64,000 nucleotides of DNA from Gigantopelta aegis (Eukaryota > Mollusca > Gastropoda > Neomphalida > Peltospiridae): contig NC_054711.1 of assembly GCF_016097555.1 (NCBI RefSeq), positions 36,188,550-36,252,549 of the forward strand, read 5' to 3'. Below the pieces are notes generated by a model that worked only from the letters and a program-made list of their open reading frames with translations, did no database searches and was not told the origin of the DNA. Both the position numbers and the translations under genes were made by a program. This document shows positions 22,156 through 33,700 of this stretch, one piece after another. Every line of letters starts with the position of its first letter. Position 1 is the stretch's first letter.

Positions 22156-22601
22156 AGATGTAACTTTGAATAGCTAAGATGCATGCAGGGAGAGATTAGG
22201 GGGATTGGCAATGCAATAATAGTGAACAGCGCCCCCTGGTGGCCGTGGATAACCAAAAACGTTCATAAAGTAAGTTTGTATTGATAATAGTAATAGATTA
22301 CATGTAGTATAACGTATTTAAATGTCTTTGGTTAGGCGAGTCTTTGAATTCCAGACGAAAACATCATATTTTCCTCGTTGTGCCCATTGCTTTAGTTTTC
22401 AAGTTTTAATAGAAAGCACTTCTTCAAAATGAGATTATGGTGGCCATCTTGGAATTCCAAGATGGACGCCAAATAAAACCAATTAGTATCAGTATCTCAC
22501 ATTTTGTGTCCGGTAGTCGACTGAACCTGAGCGTAGATCCTTGCTAAGTGCAAAGAAGGCGATTAGCATTGTAGATCAAAAGAGTAGAAGCAAAAAAAAA
22601 A
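22156..22601. other. Intergenic, no recognised feature
   Basis: No gene and no repeat matched elsewhere in the window. Confidence 0.5.
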
Positions 22602-22817
22602 AATTTGTTTTGTTTAACGACATCACTAGAGCACATTGATTTATTAATCATTAGCTATTGGAAGTCAAACATTTGGTAATTTTGACATATAGTCCTAGAG
22701 AGGAAACCCGCTACATTTTTGTTTCAGTAGCAAGGGGTATTTTATATGCACCATCCCACAGACAGGATAGCATATACCACGGCCTTTGATATACCGGTCG
22801 TGGTACACAGGCTGGAG
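22602..22817 (-). mobile_element. SINE, tail type 2, minus strand, headless
   Basis: Reads inverted from the tail (GTTTAACGACATCACTAGAG) through GAGAGGAAACCCGCTAC to the body ACCGGTCGTGGTACACAGGC. Head absent. Confidence 0.8.
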
Positions 22818-22998
22818 AGTAGAAGCAATGAGTAGAAGCAACGAGAAAGATTAGGAAGTGTTAAAAAAAAGGCCTTGTTATGTGTATACTACAGATTCAA
22901 GGTTAAAAAGCAACTTGTTTTGAGTTCTGCAGTAGGACATACTTAGTTTCCATTATCTTCTTACTGATCAACATGTTCCGGGTTACTGGTCTTAAATA

Positions 22999-23018
22999 CC
23001 CCCCCCCCCCCCCCCCCC
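22999..23018. repeat. Poly-C run
   Basis: Twenty consecutive C, followed by CCACCACCACC. The same type of run occurs at 24991-25016. Confidence 0.95.
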
Positions 23019-23320
23019 AACCACCACCACCCCCGTATGTTTTCGCTTTTTTATATAGAATTCTTTGATGTAGCTCACGATATACGTGTCCCATACCACA
23101 TCAACTGTTTTAGAATGTTCTAACCGTTTCGTGATGCATGGAACAACGATATGGTTGGTATTTCCATACAGTATATCAGGTTTCTAGTCAGGACAAGATT
23201 CCAGTAAAGTAGGTAGACATTTTACATTATCCAACCATTAAGCTGGAACCTTTTGTATTCCTGACCACCAAAATTGCCTCTATAGACCGCCCTGAAGACC
23301 AAGGAAATAATCATTAATCA

Positions 23321-23442
23321 GGGCCCGTGCTTATAAAACTTAAAGTCTAGACTTTAATAAAGTCCAGACTTTAACGTAATGTTATTTGATAAAGTCTGGT
23401 CTTTATTAAAGGCTAGACTTTAAGGTTTATAAGCACGGGGCC
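23321..23442. mobile_element. Palindromic MITE, GGGCCCGTGCTTATAA family, copy 1
   Basis: GGGCCCGTGCTTATAAAAC...AAAGTCTAGACTTTAATAAA is nearly fully mirrored on the right. The second copy is at 55239-55378. It is almost all terminal repeat, with a loop of about ten bases. Confidence 0.85.
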
Positions 23443-23679
23443 TGGTGCCTTACTAATTCTTCAAGGAATAATGCCACCATGTAGCCACGAGGATGTAGAC
23501 ATTAGACTTTCAATTCATGGTGAGGATGCAATTCTGAATGGTTATGTGGTGTGCACTGTTGAAAATGTATGCTCGTCATCAAAAAAACTAACTTTAATGT
23601 GCAAGTTTAATATTTAAAAAACAATTGGTCGAAAACGTGTTAAATGGCAACAGGATAAGGATGGGCCAAGTCTCTTTAA

Positions 23680-24049
23680 AAGGACATACCCTAGTTTTAA
23701 AACACGAACGCCTTTTTTTGTTTTTTTTACTATTATAACCGTTTTTTATAACTTAAATCACACTTTACTTAGATTTTATTGGTTAAATTATCAATTTCTG
23801 TACATTTGAAGTGTTTTTTGTCATCCTGGTGTTTTTAATACCCCAAAATGCATTTCTCATATTTTTAAAAACACACGTGCGTCTGAGAAGTTACAGTTAT
23901 GGAGTCGAGTTTTAGTCTATTTTTAGAGGCTCAGGGTATTTCATCATTTCAAAACCACTCAATTGTAATTTTCTCTAAATGTGTTACAGGTTTGTAGATT
24001 AACTAAACTTAGTGTTAATTTTCACGGATTGAAACTAGGGACTGTCCCT
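23680..24049. mobile_element. TTAA-flanked MITE (piggyBac-like), family II, copy 1
   Basis: TTAA at 23676-23679 and at 24050-24053 flanks ends AAGGACATACCCTAGTTT and AAACTAGGGACTGTCCCT (inverted). A second copy is at 35894-36246. TTAA duplication is typical of piggyBac and Kolobok elements. Confidence 0.75.
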
Positions 24050-24100
24050 TTAACATTCCATATTAAGACACACACACAAAAACAAAACAAAAAACAAATC

Positions 24101-24106
24101 TTTATT
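24101..24106 (-). terminator. Candidate poly(A) signal for the Kunitz-domain gene
   Basis: TTTATT on the + strand reads AATAAA on the - strand, about 380 bases after the Kunitz gene's stop codon. The 24107-24486 interval would be 3' UTR. Confidence 0.4.
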
Positions 24107-24486
24107 ATTATAATATGCAAGTACTACTGACATTCGTCAAGTTATTGATATGTCGTAGCAACGAAAGGTAAACTAATGACTATTCCAGAGACTGATATTC
24201 AATTATAAATTTTAACTCCAATTCCACAAACAAACTGTCATCTGTTATCTATTCAAAGACAAACACGCATTTCAGTTAGAAAGTTCAAACCATGTGTAAT
24301 CAAGATTAAACGAAACTAGACAAAATAGGCACCTCTAAACTTTGAGAGATTTTTAAAACTTCCAAGGTGAGAGAGTTTGTTTTTAGTTTGTTTGTTTGTT
24401 TGTTTTTGTTGTTTTTAAAGAAGGGACAATAATTGCTGATGCCTTCTTCCCGCTAGTTGGAGGCGTTTTTCAGATCAGTTGCTTAG

Positions 24487-24659
24487 CTAGCCTCTGAATT
24501 TGCCACACGTTCTGTAGCACTGGAAGTAGCTAGAGAAGTTGTTCCCGTTTGGCTGACACCCTCCCCAGAAGAATCTCTGACACCTCCCTGTAGTCCGGTT
24601 GTAGTAGTAACGACGTATCGCTGCCCTGCAAGGCCCCACTTTCAGCGGTTCCTGGCAAA
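24487..24659 (-). CDS. Kunitz/BPTI domain exon (last exon)
   Basis: The acceptor TTTGATTTCAG precedes TT, which completes Val, then [10 protein letters not shown] and on to [10 protein letters not shown] and TAG. All six Kunitz cysteines are present with family spacing, along with the YYYN and FFWGGC motifs. P1 is Arg and P1' is Ala. Confidence 0.95.
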
Positions 24660-27600
24660 CTGAAATCAAAGAGAAGAAAAGCAATCTTTAACGACACCCT
24701 CAGGCGTGGATTCAGGAGATAGGCGATATGGGTACGCACCCTCTTCTCTAAACTTCAAAGTGCCATCAAAAATATCTATAAAGCATGAGCTAATTCTAAA
24801 TACCGTAGATGCCATTTTTAACACCGAACTCTCTCCCTTGTAAAGTCCTTGCTCCTACTCCTGCATTTCATCGCATCTGGTGTCTAATATAGCCGACGTT
24901 ATTGCAACACTGCCCACCACAAGAACTACTATTTTTATATATGCATTTTCTCACAGACGGGATAGTACACCTTTAATAAAAACAAATCTCCCCCCCCCCC
25001 CCCCCCCCCCCCCCCCCTCTCATTTCAGGGGTTTGCTAGTGTTATCGGTTCAGCCAGCTAAACATGTTTTTACGCTATACATTAAACCGAATAACTGTTT
25101 TGAGAACCAGTCAAAATTAAGTTTGTAAACGCATAGCAAAAAGAAAAAAAGAAAAAAGCTGTCTGAACGTAGGCCTGAAGACCAGGCGCGTTTTAGATCG
25201 AGGGTTTTCGGGTGTCGAAACTAAGAAAATCATTATTTTTTAAATGTATTTTTCCGGGAGAGCGTGACCCGACCCCACATATATGTTTCGTCTGCCACAG
25301 TGTAGACCCCCACCCAAAACAAACATATATATTACTACTATACATATACATATACATGTATATATATTGTATGTGTGCTATAAGTTGAAGTTTGTTTTAA
25401 GTTTAAAATATAAATCTATGGATCACTTTAGTGTACTGAAGTTTATAATAAAAACAGACCCTTCCTTTTTTTCACGTCATAAAAGATATTTGCTAAACTT
25501 TCGTTGTTGAGTGTATATTTACCGTATGATTCATAATAACGTATATTGGTATACTACTACCACCCAACAGCCGTACTATCTATGAAGGAACTTATTTTAT
25601 TTAACGACGCACTCAACACATTTTATTTACGGTTATATGATGTAAGACATACGGTTAAGGATCACACAGATATTGAGAGTGGAAACCCGCTGTCGCCAGT
25701 TTTCACTTTCATGTCAATTTACCCATTTTTGAGAGAGTTATGGCCCTTGAACATAGGCGATACCAAACAAACCTGCCAGCCGAGATGTGTGCCCATCCCT
25801 ACGTTCAGCCAGCGAACGTTTCGCTAACGTTCGCGAACTCTTTGGTTGGTTACCTATGTGGCCATTTGGTTTAACGTGAAGCGTCTAGCGGACGTTTTTT
25901 CTACTCGGTCTGGCTGAACGAAGCCCAGGACCGTATATTTTAACCTCAACTGGATACGACGAAAATGAAGTTAACCTCGAATTTCACCTTTCTATCTAGA
26001 AATGATCAGTTACATAATTGTTATGTTTTTAGCATATGAGGCGGGAGTAGCTTAGTCGGTAGAGCCTGGGGTGAGTGGGCCGTAAATTCCAACCTCCTTG
26101 GCGAACACAAACACCTTCCCCCCGACCTAAGTAGTGCCCTACAACCGGTATAGCAAAGCGCGTGGTATGTGCTATCATGTCTGTGAAAAAATTGCATAAA
26201 AAAAGAGCCCTTTCTTCAAATGAAAAAAGAGGCGTGATCGATCTAGTATCTATCCCCGTCGGTGGGCCCATTGGGCTATTTCTCGTTCCAGCCAGTGCTC
26301 TACAACTTGTGTAACAAAGGCCGTGGTATGTACTATCCTGTCTGTGGGATGGTGCATATAGAAGATCCCTTGCTGCCAATCGAAAAGAGTAGCCCATGTG
26401 TGGTTTTTAATCATATGTCCGACGCAATATAACCGTAAATAAAATGTGTTGAGTGTGTCGTTAAATAAAACTTTTCATTCCTTCCTTCAAATGAAAAAAT
26501 GGAGGTGGTTTACTCTGAAGTCAATGCGTCACAATTATCAAATGTTTGACATCCAATATATTAATCAATGTGCTCTAGTGGTGTCGTAAAACAAAACAAA
26601 CTGAAGTTTTCAATATAGGGTGACCTCTATACTGTATATAGCCAGTTGCGAGAAGACCGAATACTCGCTAACAGATTGACTGGTACTATTGTCTTTTATC
26701 ACATTAGATTCATCTAACAGTAGGCGTAATCTATTTTAGCGAGGGACAGCGTTCGTTGGCCCTCCTGAACCCGTATCAGATTTATCTATGAAAAACTTAC
26801 CAGATCTGTTGGGAAGACAGACGCCCAGCGATCCTCTGCGTACACAGTGTTTACCCTTCGGACACACCTTTTTCTGAAAACAACAATATACGGGTAGTAG
26901 TAATTAATAGTTTACACTAGGTGTAACCTTTGTTTACACGGGGACGTTTTCTTTGTCTGAAAACAGCAATACACGGGTAGTATTAATACTTTATACTAGG
27001 TGTAACCCTTGTTTACACGGGGACGTTTTCTTTGTCTGAAAACAACAATACACGGGTAGTATTAATACTTTACACTAGGTGTAACCCTTGTTTACACGGG
27101 GACGTTTTGATGGAGTGTGGTGGCCGTACACTGGACTTTTCCACAGAAATACGACCGCCGTGCATATAGCCACTTCCATGTCAAGTGACATAGATGACGA
27201 TGTTCATTGCGGTTGTATTTATGGAATTCATCTTTGTACGCAATATTTAGCATGATATATGTATGGTAATCAACTGAACCTGAGCACAAAAATACTTTTG
27301 GGCTTGTGTTGTTGTCTTGTGTATGCGTGTGCGTGTGTGCGCGTGCGCGTGTTGTGTGTGCGTAGTTTGGGGGTAGGTTGTTGAGAGGGGTGTGTGTGTT
27401 GGTTATCGTTTTTGTATTGTCTTGGGTTTTTTCTCTTTTTTTGGTCTGTTTTTTGTTTGATGGGTGTTAGGTTTTTTGTTTGTTTATCTTTTTACGTTTT
27501 TTTCTTTCTTCTTTTTTCTTTTTTCTCCCGCCTGTTTTCTTTTGTTTTGCTGTTGGCTGTTTTCATTTTCAATTTTTATGGTAACAATATGACGCAATAA

Positions 27601-30472
27601 AGTTAACATTTATTACATACCACTTAACTCTTAGAATTATGGTATGTACGTGTGTCGATTCACCTGTAAAGGACTACTAATAGTATACACTATGAGCGGG
27701 GAATTTATAGAACGAATTGGGAAATGTTTTATTCAAGGGGTACAAAACAATTCCAAAACGAGTTCCATAAATTGTATGTGGCATGGACACACGTTTTATT
27801 ATTTATTATTTACAAACTAGGGCCTATAATTTTGCTTCACAATCGATGTTAATAATATTCAACGAGGTCAGTTAAAAATACTGAAGTACCATCAATAACG
27901 TTACATACATGTAGTAAAGAGTTACTATTTATTAATAGACAAAAACAACAACTATTGATTTATTTGTTTAACAATTTCACAAAACAGCTGCCGCATGCTT
28001 GCAGAATAAGTTGACAAGTGACGTCACAGGTGTACCATAAAATATAAGATATAGACTATAAGTAAGGTAATTATGTGAATAAATAAAATGTATACTAACC
28101 AAACAGGGATCAGGGTTTTTCCGTAAACATACTGCTCTTCCAAAACGAACATAGCACCGTGTTCCTGGGGGACATCTTTTGAACTAATCAAACAAAATAA
28201 AAACCTACAATAAACTATCTGAAAACAAAGTTAACAACATTATAATTCATTTTATTTCCTCTTTAGTTATTGCAATATACAGTATATATCTTCATTTAAG
28301 CCTTGAGCTTGCAATATTAAATGTAAAAAATATATATTTAAGTTAGTAGTTTATAGTTAAGATAGAGAGAGAGAGGTGGGGGGGGGGGGGGCTGTCATTT
28401 TTAAAGTGCGATGGCACAGTTGCTAGTAACATAATAAAATTAATCGACCATTACTGTATTCCATTATTCAAAGCGTCGAAAGCACATGCACAGCCCCATT
28501 GAAAAGTGAATTAATAACTGAAACACCCCACCCCACCCCACCCCAGCCCTCCTACTTTGCCATGGGTACAACACGTTTTCAAGAAACAAAAGCACGGAAT
28601 ATTTGTCTAGCGACACCCCAGCACATGTTTAACACTCGGCTAGTGTGTGAGAAAATAAAAGGAAGGAAGAAATGTTTTATTTAACGACGCACTCAACACA
28701 TTTTATTTACGGTTATACGGTGTCGGACATATGGTTAAGGACCACACAGATATTGAGGGAGGAAACCCGCTGTCGCCCCTTCATGGGCTACTCTATTCGA
28801 TTAGCAGCAAGGGATCTTCTATATGCACCATCCCATAGACAGGATAGCACATACCACGGCCTTTGGTGTACCAGTCGTGGTGCACTGGCTGGAACGAGAA
28901 ATAGCCCAATGTGCCCACTGACGGCGATCGATCCCACACCGACCGTGCATCAAGCGATCGCTTTACCGCTGGGCCACGTCCCGCCCCTGAGAAAAGAAAA
29001 AGAAAGAAACCCACAAGAGAAACATCTTGCCACCATTTCCATGTAGATTAAAGAGTACTTGTCTGCAGTTATTTCCCTTTAAAGGCCACGGTAGGTATTG
29101 CACTGACCTTTTTCTTTCTTTCAACTTATTTTCGTGCTTATATCCAATTAAAGGGACATTCCTGAGTTTGCTGCAATGTTTAAGATGTTATCGACTAACA
29201 GAGACTTTTTGACGACTGTAATTACATATCAAATATATTTTTCTAAATAAAGTATTAGTCGCTGTATATTAAACGTGTTTCTGATCGTCCTAATATTTGT
29301 CGTAGGTTAAATTTCATTTTATTTCCTAAAAACTATTTTTTTCGTACGTACAAAATTAGTTTAAGACAAACTCCAGTTTGGGCTTCTATATATTTAATAT
29401 GTATGTTTAATCGTAGAAATATTTTATTAGTCGGAAACATCTTACAATGCAGCAAACTCGGGAATGTCCCTTTAAGGTTCCAGCATGCTGTCCTGGGCAC
29501 ACACCTCAGCTATCCAGGCTGTCTGTCCAGGACAGTGGGTTAGTTGTTAGTTGTTAGTGGTTAGTGAGAGAGAAGAGGGTGTAGCGGTCTTACATCTACT
29601 CATTGAGTCGTTAAAACTCGCTCTGGATGGGAGCCAGTACCGGGCTGCGAACCCTGTACCTACCAGCCTTATGTTCGATGACTTAACCACCACACCACCG
29701 AGGTTGGTTGTAAAGCCGGGGTGGAATGTAACCCAATGTTAAAGCGCTCGCTTGATGTGCGTTTGGGCTTTTTCTCGTTCCAACCAAAGCACAATGACTG
29801 GTATATCAAAGACCAAGGTATGTGCTATCCTGTATGTGGGATGGTGCATATAAAAGATCCCTTGCGACTAATAGAAAACTGTAACAGGTTTCCTCTGTAA
29901 GACTGTAAGAATTGCCAAATATTTGACATCCAATAGCCGATTATTAATAAATCAATTTGTTCTAGTGATGTCGTTAAACAAAATAAACTTTAACTTTTTT
30001 TCCAAAACCTTATTAATATTAGTAACTATAGCATAATTATTTCAGTTTGGCGTCCAATTATAAACTTTCAAATATAACGTAAATACTACACACTAACCAC
30101 ACAGAGATTAATTGGATATCTTGGAACGCACACTGCTCTTCTTGAGATAACAATGCACCGTTTTCCAGCAACACATTTTGTATACTACAAAAACAGAAAA
30201 TAAGCCAAAACAGTGATTAGTATAAAACAAGATACACTGATTTCGGAAATAGATAAAGAACTTCTTAAAATTAAATATACTTGCACGTTTCTTTAATGAT
30301 AAATAAAAATCACACACGCACTCGCACACACATACACAAGTACACACACACATACATACATACACACACGCATAAACATACATTCACACCCACACGCACA
30401 CACTCACAGACACACGCATAAACACACACACACGTGCGTACGTACATACATACATACACACACATTCACACT

Positions 30473-30505
<33 letters not shown>

Positions 30506-30753
30506 CTACATACACACACGCGCACACATACGTCATGTATACACACACACACACACACACACGCACCCACTCTCTCTCACACACACACACACACTAAAAC
30601 ACATAATCACACACACACACACACACATACAAACACATACACATATATTCACACAGACACACACACACACACGCGCGCGCGCACACACACACATACTCGC
30701 ACGCATGCACACACACTCACACCCATGCACGCACACACACGCACACGGACGCG

Positions 30754-30784
<31 letters not shown>

Positions 30785-33700
30785 GCACACACACTCGCAC
30801 GCATGCACACACACTCAATTCCATGCACGCACGCACACGGACGCACACACACACGCATATACACACACGCACGCACACGCACGCGCGCACACACACACAC
30901 ACGCACGCGCACGCACACTAATATTAACCATTGTAATCTGTCCTATTATTTACACATGTGTCGACTTCCCAGAACAGCGTGCTTGAACCTAAATTGGATT
31001 AAGCACAGCCATCAATCAATCAACAACCACCTGACTCGTACTTACATCGACTGAAGGTTCAAACACGACTGTCTTGGGGACATTCTCCAAGATTTCCCCA
31101 GTGGATGTGTCCAAGACCGGAGTGGGGGAGGGGGTGGGGGGTGGAGGTTATTTGTGGGGGGTGTTTGGTTACCGGCGTAATAAGGCTATGGAATTTAAAA
31201 TTTAAAATTTGAATTAGAAGAGAATTATATATATGTTTAATGCATCATAATAACTAAATTTACAATTAGAATTAAAACAAAGCTGTTTCATGAATTAGTC
31301 TCAAATAGAGCGGGCAGCCAAAACCAAAAAATATATATTTGGACTTCATTCCATTCTAGGAGCGGGACGTAGTCCAGTGGTAAAGCGTTCGCTTGATGCG
31401 TGGTCGGTGTAGGATCGATCCCCGTCGGCGAGCCCATTGGGCCATTTCTCGTTCCAGCCAGTGCACCACGACTGGTATATGAAAGGCTGTGGTATGTGCT
31501 ACCCTGTCTGTGGGATGATGCATATAAAAGATCCCTTGCTGCTAATCGGAAAGAGTAGCCCATGAAGTGGCGACAGCGGATTTCCTCTCTCATTATCTGT
31601 GGTCCTTAACCATATGTCTGACGCCATATAACCGTAATTAAAATGTGTTGAGTGTGTCGTTAAATAAAACATTTCCTTTCCATTCCAGTCCTTAACCCCA
31701 AAATTGCTATTTCAGCAGCCGTTTGTAGAAAGGTTTCCAGTGTTAGTTGTAACTTTAAGTTATCAGATAGATCCAGGGATATTAGGTTAAAATCCAAGTA
31801 AGATTAAAACATAGATTAGGTTAAATCAAAATACTTAATTTAAAATTAAATACTTTTATACAGATTATAAACATCAGGTGACAACTAATATCACACAAAA
31901 CCTATAAACTACAGTTGAGATGCATGCGAGTACTTACATGACATGGATTAATCGGTGTTTTGTGTATACACACTCCCTTTCCAAAGCGAACAATACACCG
32001 TTTTCCTGCGGGACATTTTACACCCTAAAATAAAAGATTGAAAACATGGGCGGTCGTTCTTGTTTTATGCATTAAGAAACAATACTTTAAAAAACCCCAA
32101 TAAAATGGGAAGACAATATTGTAGCTTTAAGTTTTAAATATATCTGTTAGGACGGAATAAACTGAAGATTTACAGAAGGTCATACCGAACAAGGACTCTG
32201 TGTGAGAGGTAAACATACACCTTTTCCAAAGCGAACGACGCACCGTTTTCCTCCGATACATAATATAGTCTAGAAAAACAGAAATCAAACAAAACACAGC
32301 GATTAGTACAAAAGAGTTACAATTAGTTTTGCTTAACGACAGCACCAGAGCACATTGATTTATTAATCATCGGCTATTGGATATGAAAGATTTGGCAATT
32401 TTGACATATAGTCTTAGAGAGGAAACCCGCTACATTTTTCCATTAGTAGCAACGGATCTTTTATATGCGCCATCCCACTGTCTCACAGACAGGATAGCAC
32501 ATACCACGGCCACTGATATACAAGCACTGGTTGGAACGAGAAATAGATCAATGGGCTTACCGTCGGGGATCAATCCCAGACCGACAGCACACTTAACACA
32601 TGATATATGCACTAATTGTTTTAGCATGTCCTAAACAATTTACCTATGAAGTCTATTGCGCCAGCACAGTGTGCTTGAACATAAACTAGGTTGATCACAG
32701 TTTCTACGCGACAATTTACAGAACAGGGATTAAGCGAGTTTCTCAGTATGCACACACATTTTTTTTTATCTGGGCAAAATATTTATGAAATTTTATTTCA
32801 TCTAGTACCACTGTATCAAATAGCCTTGTGCTTGAAATATGTAAAACAAGTACTCAAATTTTGTGCGGAACTAGGGTAGTCATACATGCTACCCGTTATC
32901 TCTGAAATGAGCATTTTTTTCTTATGTACTTTAAGGGTGAGTATGCCGATTGATACGCTTGATAGTTTTAGACACATATGTTACTATTGTTGTCTATGGC
33001 ATTTGATTTGGTAGTATACATCCATAATGGTACTTTGCTCTCAAAAGAAAGATTTTTTTTACAGAGAACATCACGATAATATTTGTTAATCTACTCATCA
33101 GTAATACGCCTAGACAGTATAGATATGTTATACCATACGTATCTCTGCACAAAAAGAGTTTTGACATGAGTACTTACAGAACATGGATTAAGCGGATTTC
33201 TCAGTATGCACACTCCTTTTCCAAAACGAACAACACACCGTCTTCCAACGGAGCACTTCACAGTCTGAAATTTAATTTAAAAAAATATATTTTCTAAGTA
33301 AACCGCAAGTAGATAATTATCTATCTAAATACTCTCCAATCTTTTTAAACAGGTGGTTTCTTAATGCAAGATGTTTGGATAAATTTAAGGTAACGTTTAT
33401 AGTCGAGGGTTGGGGTGGGTGGATGTGTGCATAACACAGGTCGGTTCATAATGTATTATTTGAGGAAACTTGAATACGTCTTCTTAAGACAGGGGTTGTT
33501 TAATACAGGTCAGTTTGCACTATTTTATACGATTGATGACAATAATATGGTGGTCTCTTATGACAGGTGATTGCTTAATGAAGGTCAATGAATTTTAACG
33601 ATACTTCGCTATTAAAAGAAAGATCTTTTTACAGAGAAAACTACGATAATATGCGTTGATCTACTCAGCACCTTGACAATATAGAATATTTGATATCATA

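Noticed and set aside
30434-31054. Long His/Thr-rich open frames in the AC tract, and similar ones at 36594-37382
   Set aside because: They are translations of AC/CA microsatellites in several frames and both strands; no start context or domain.
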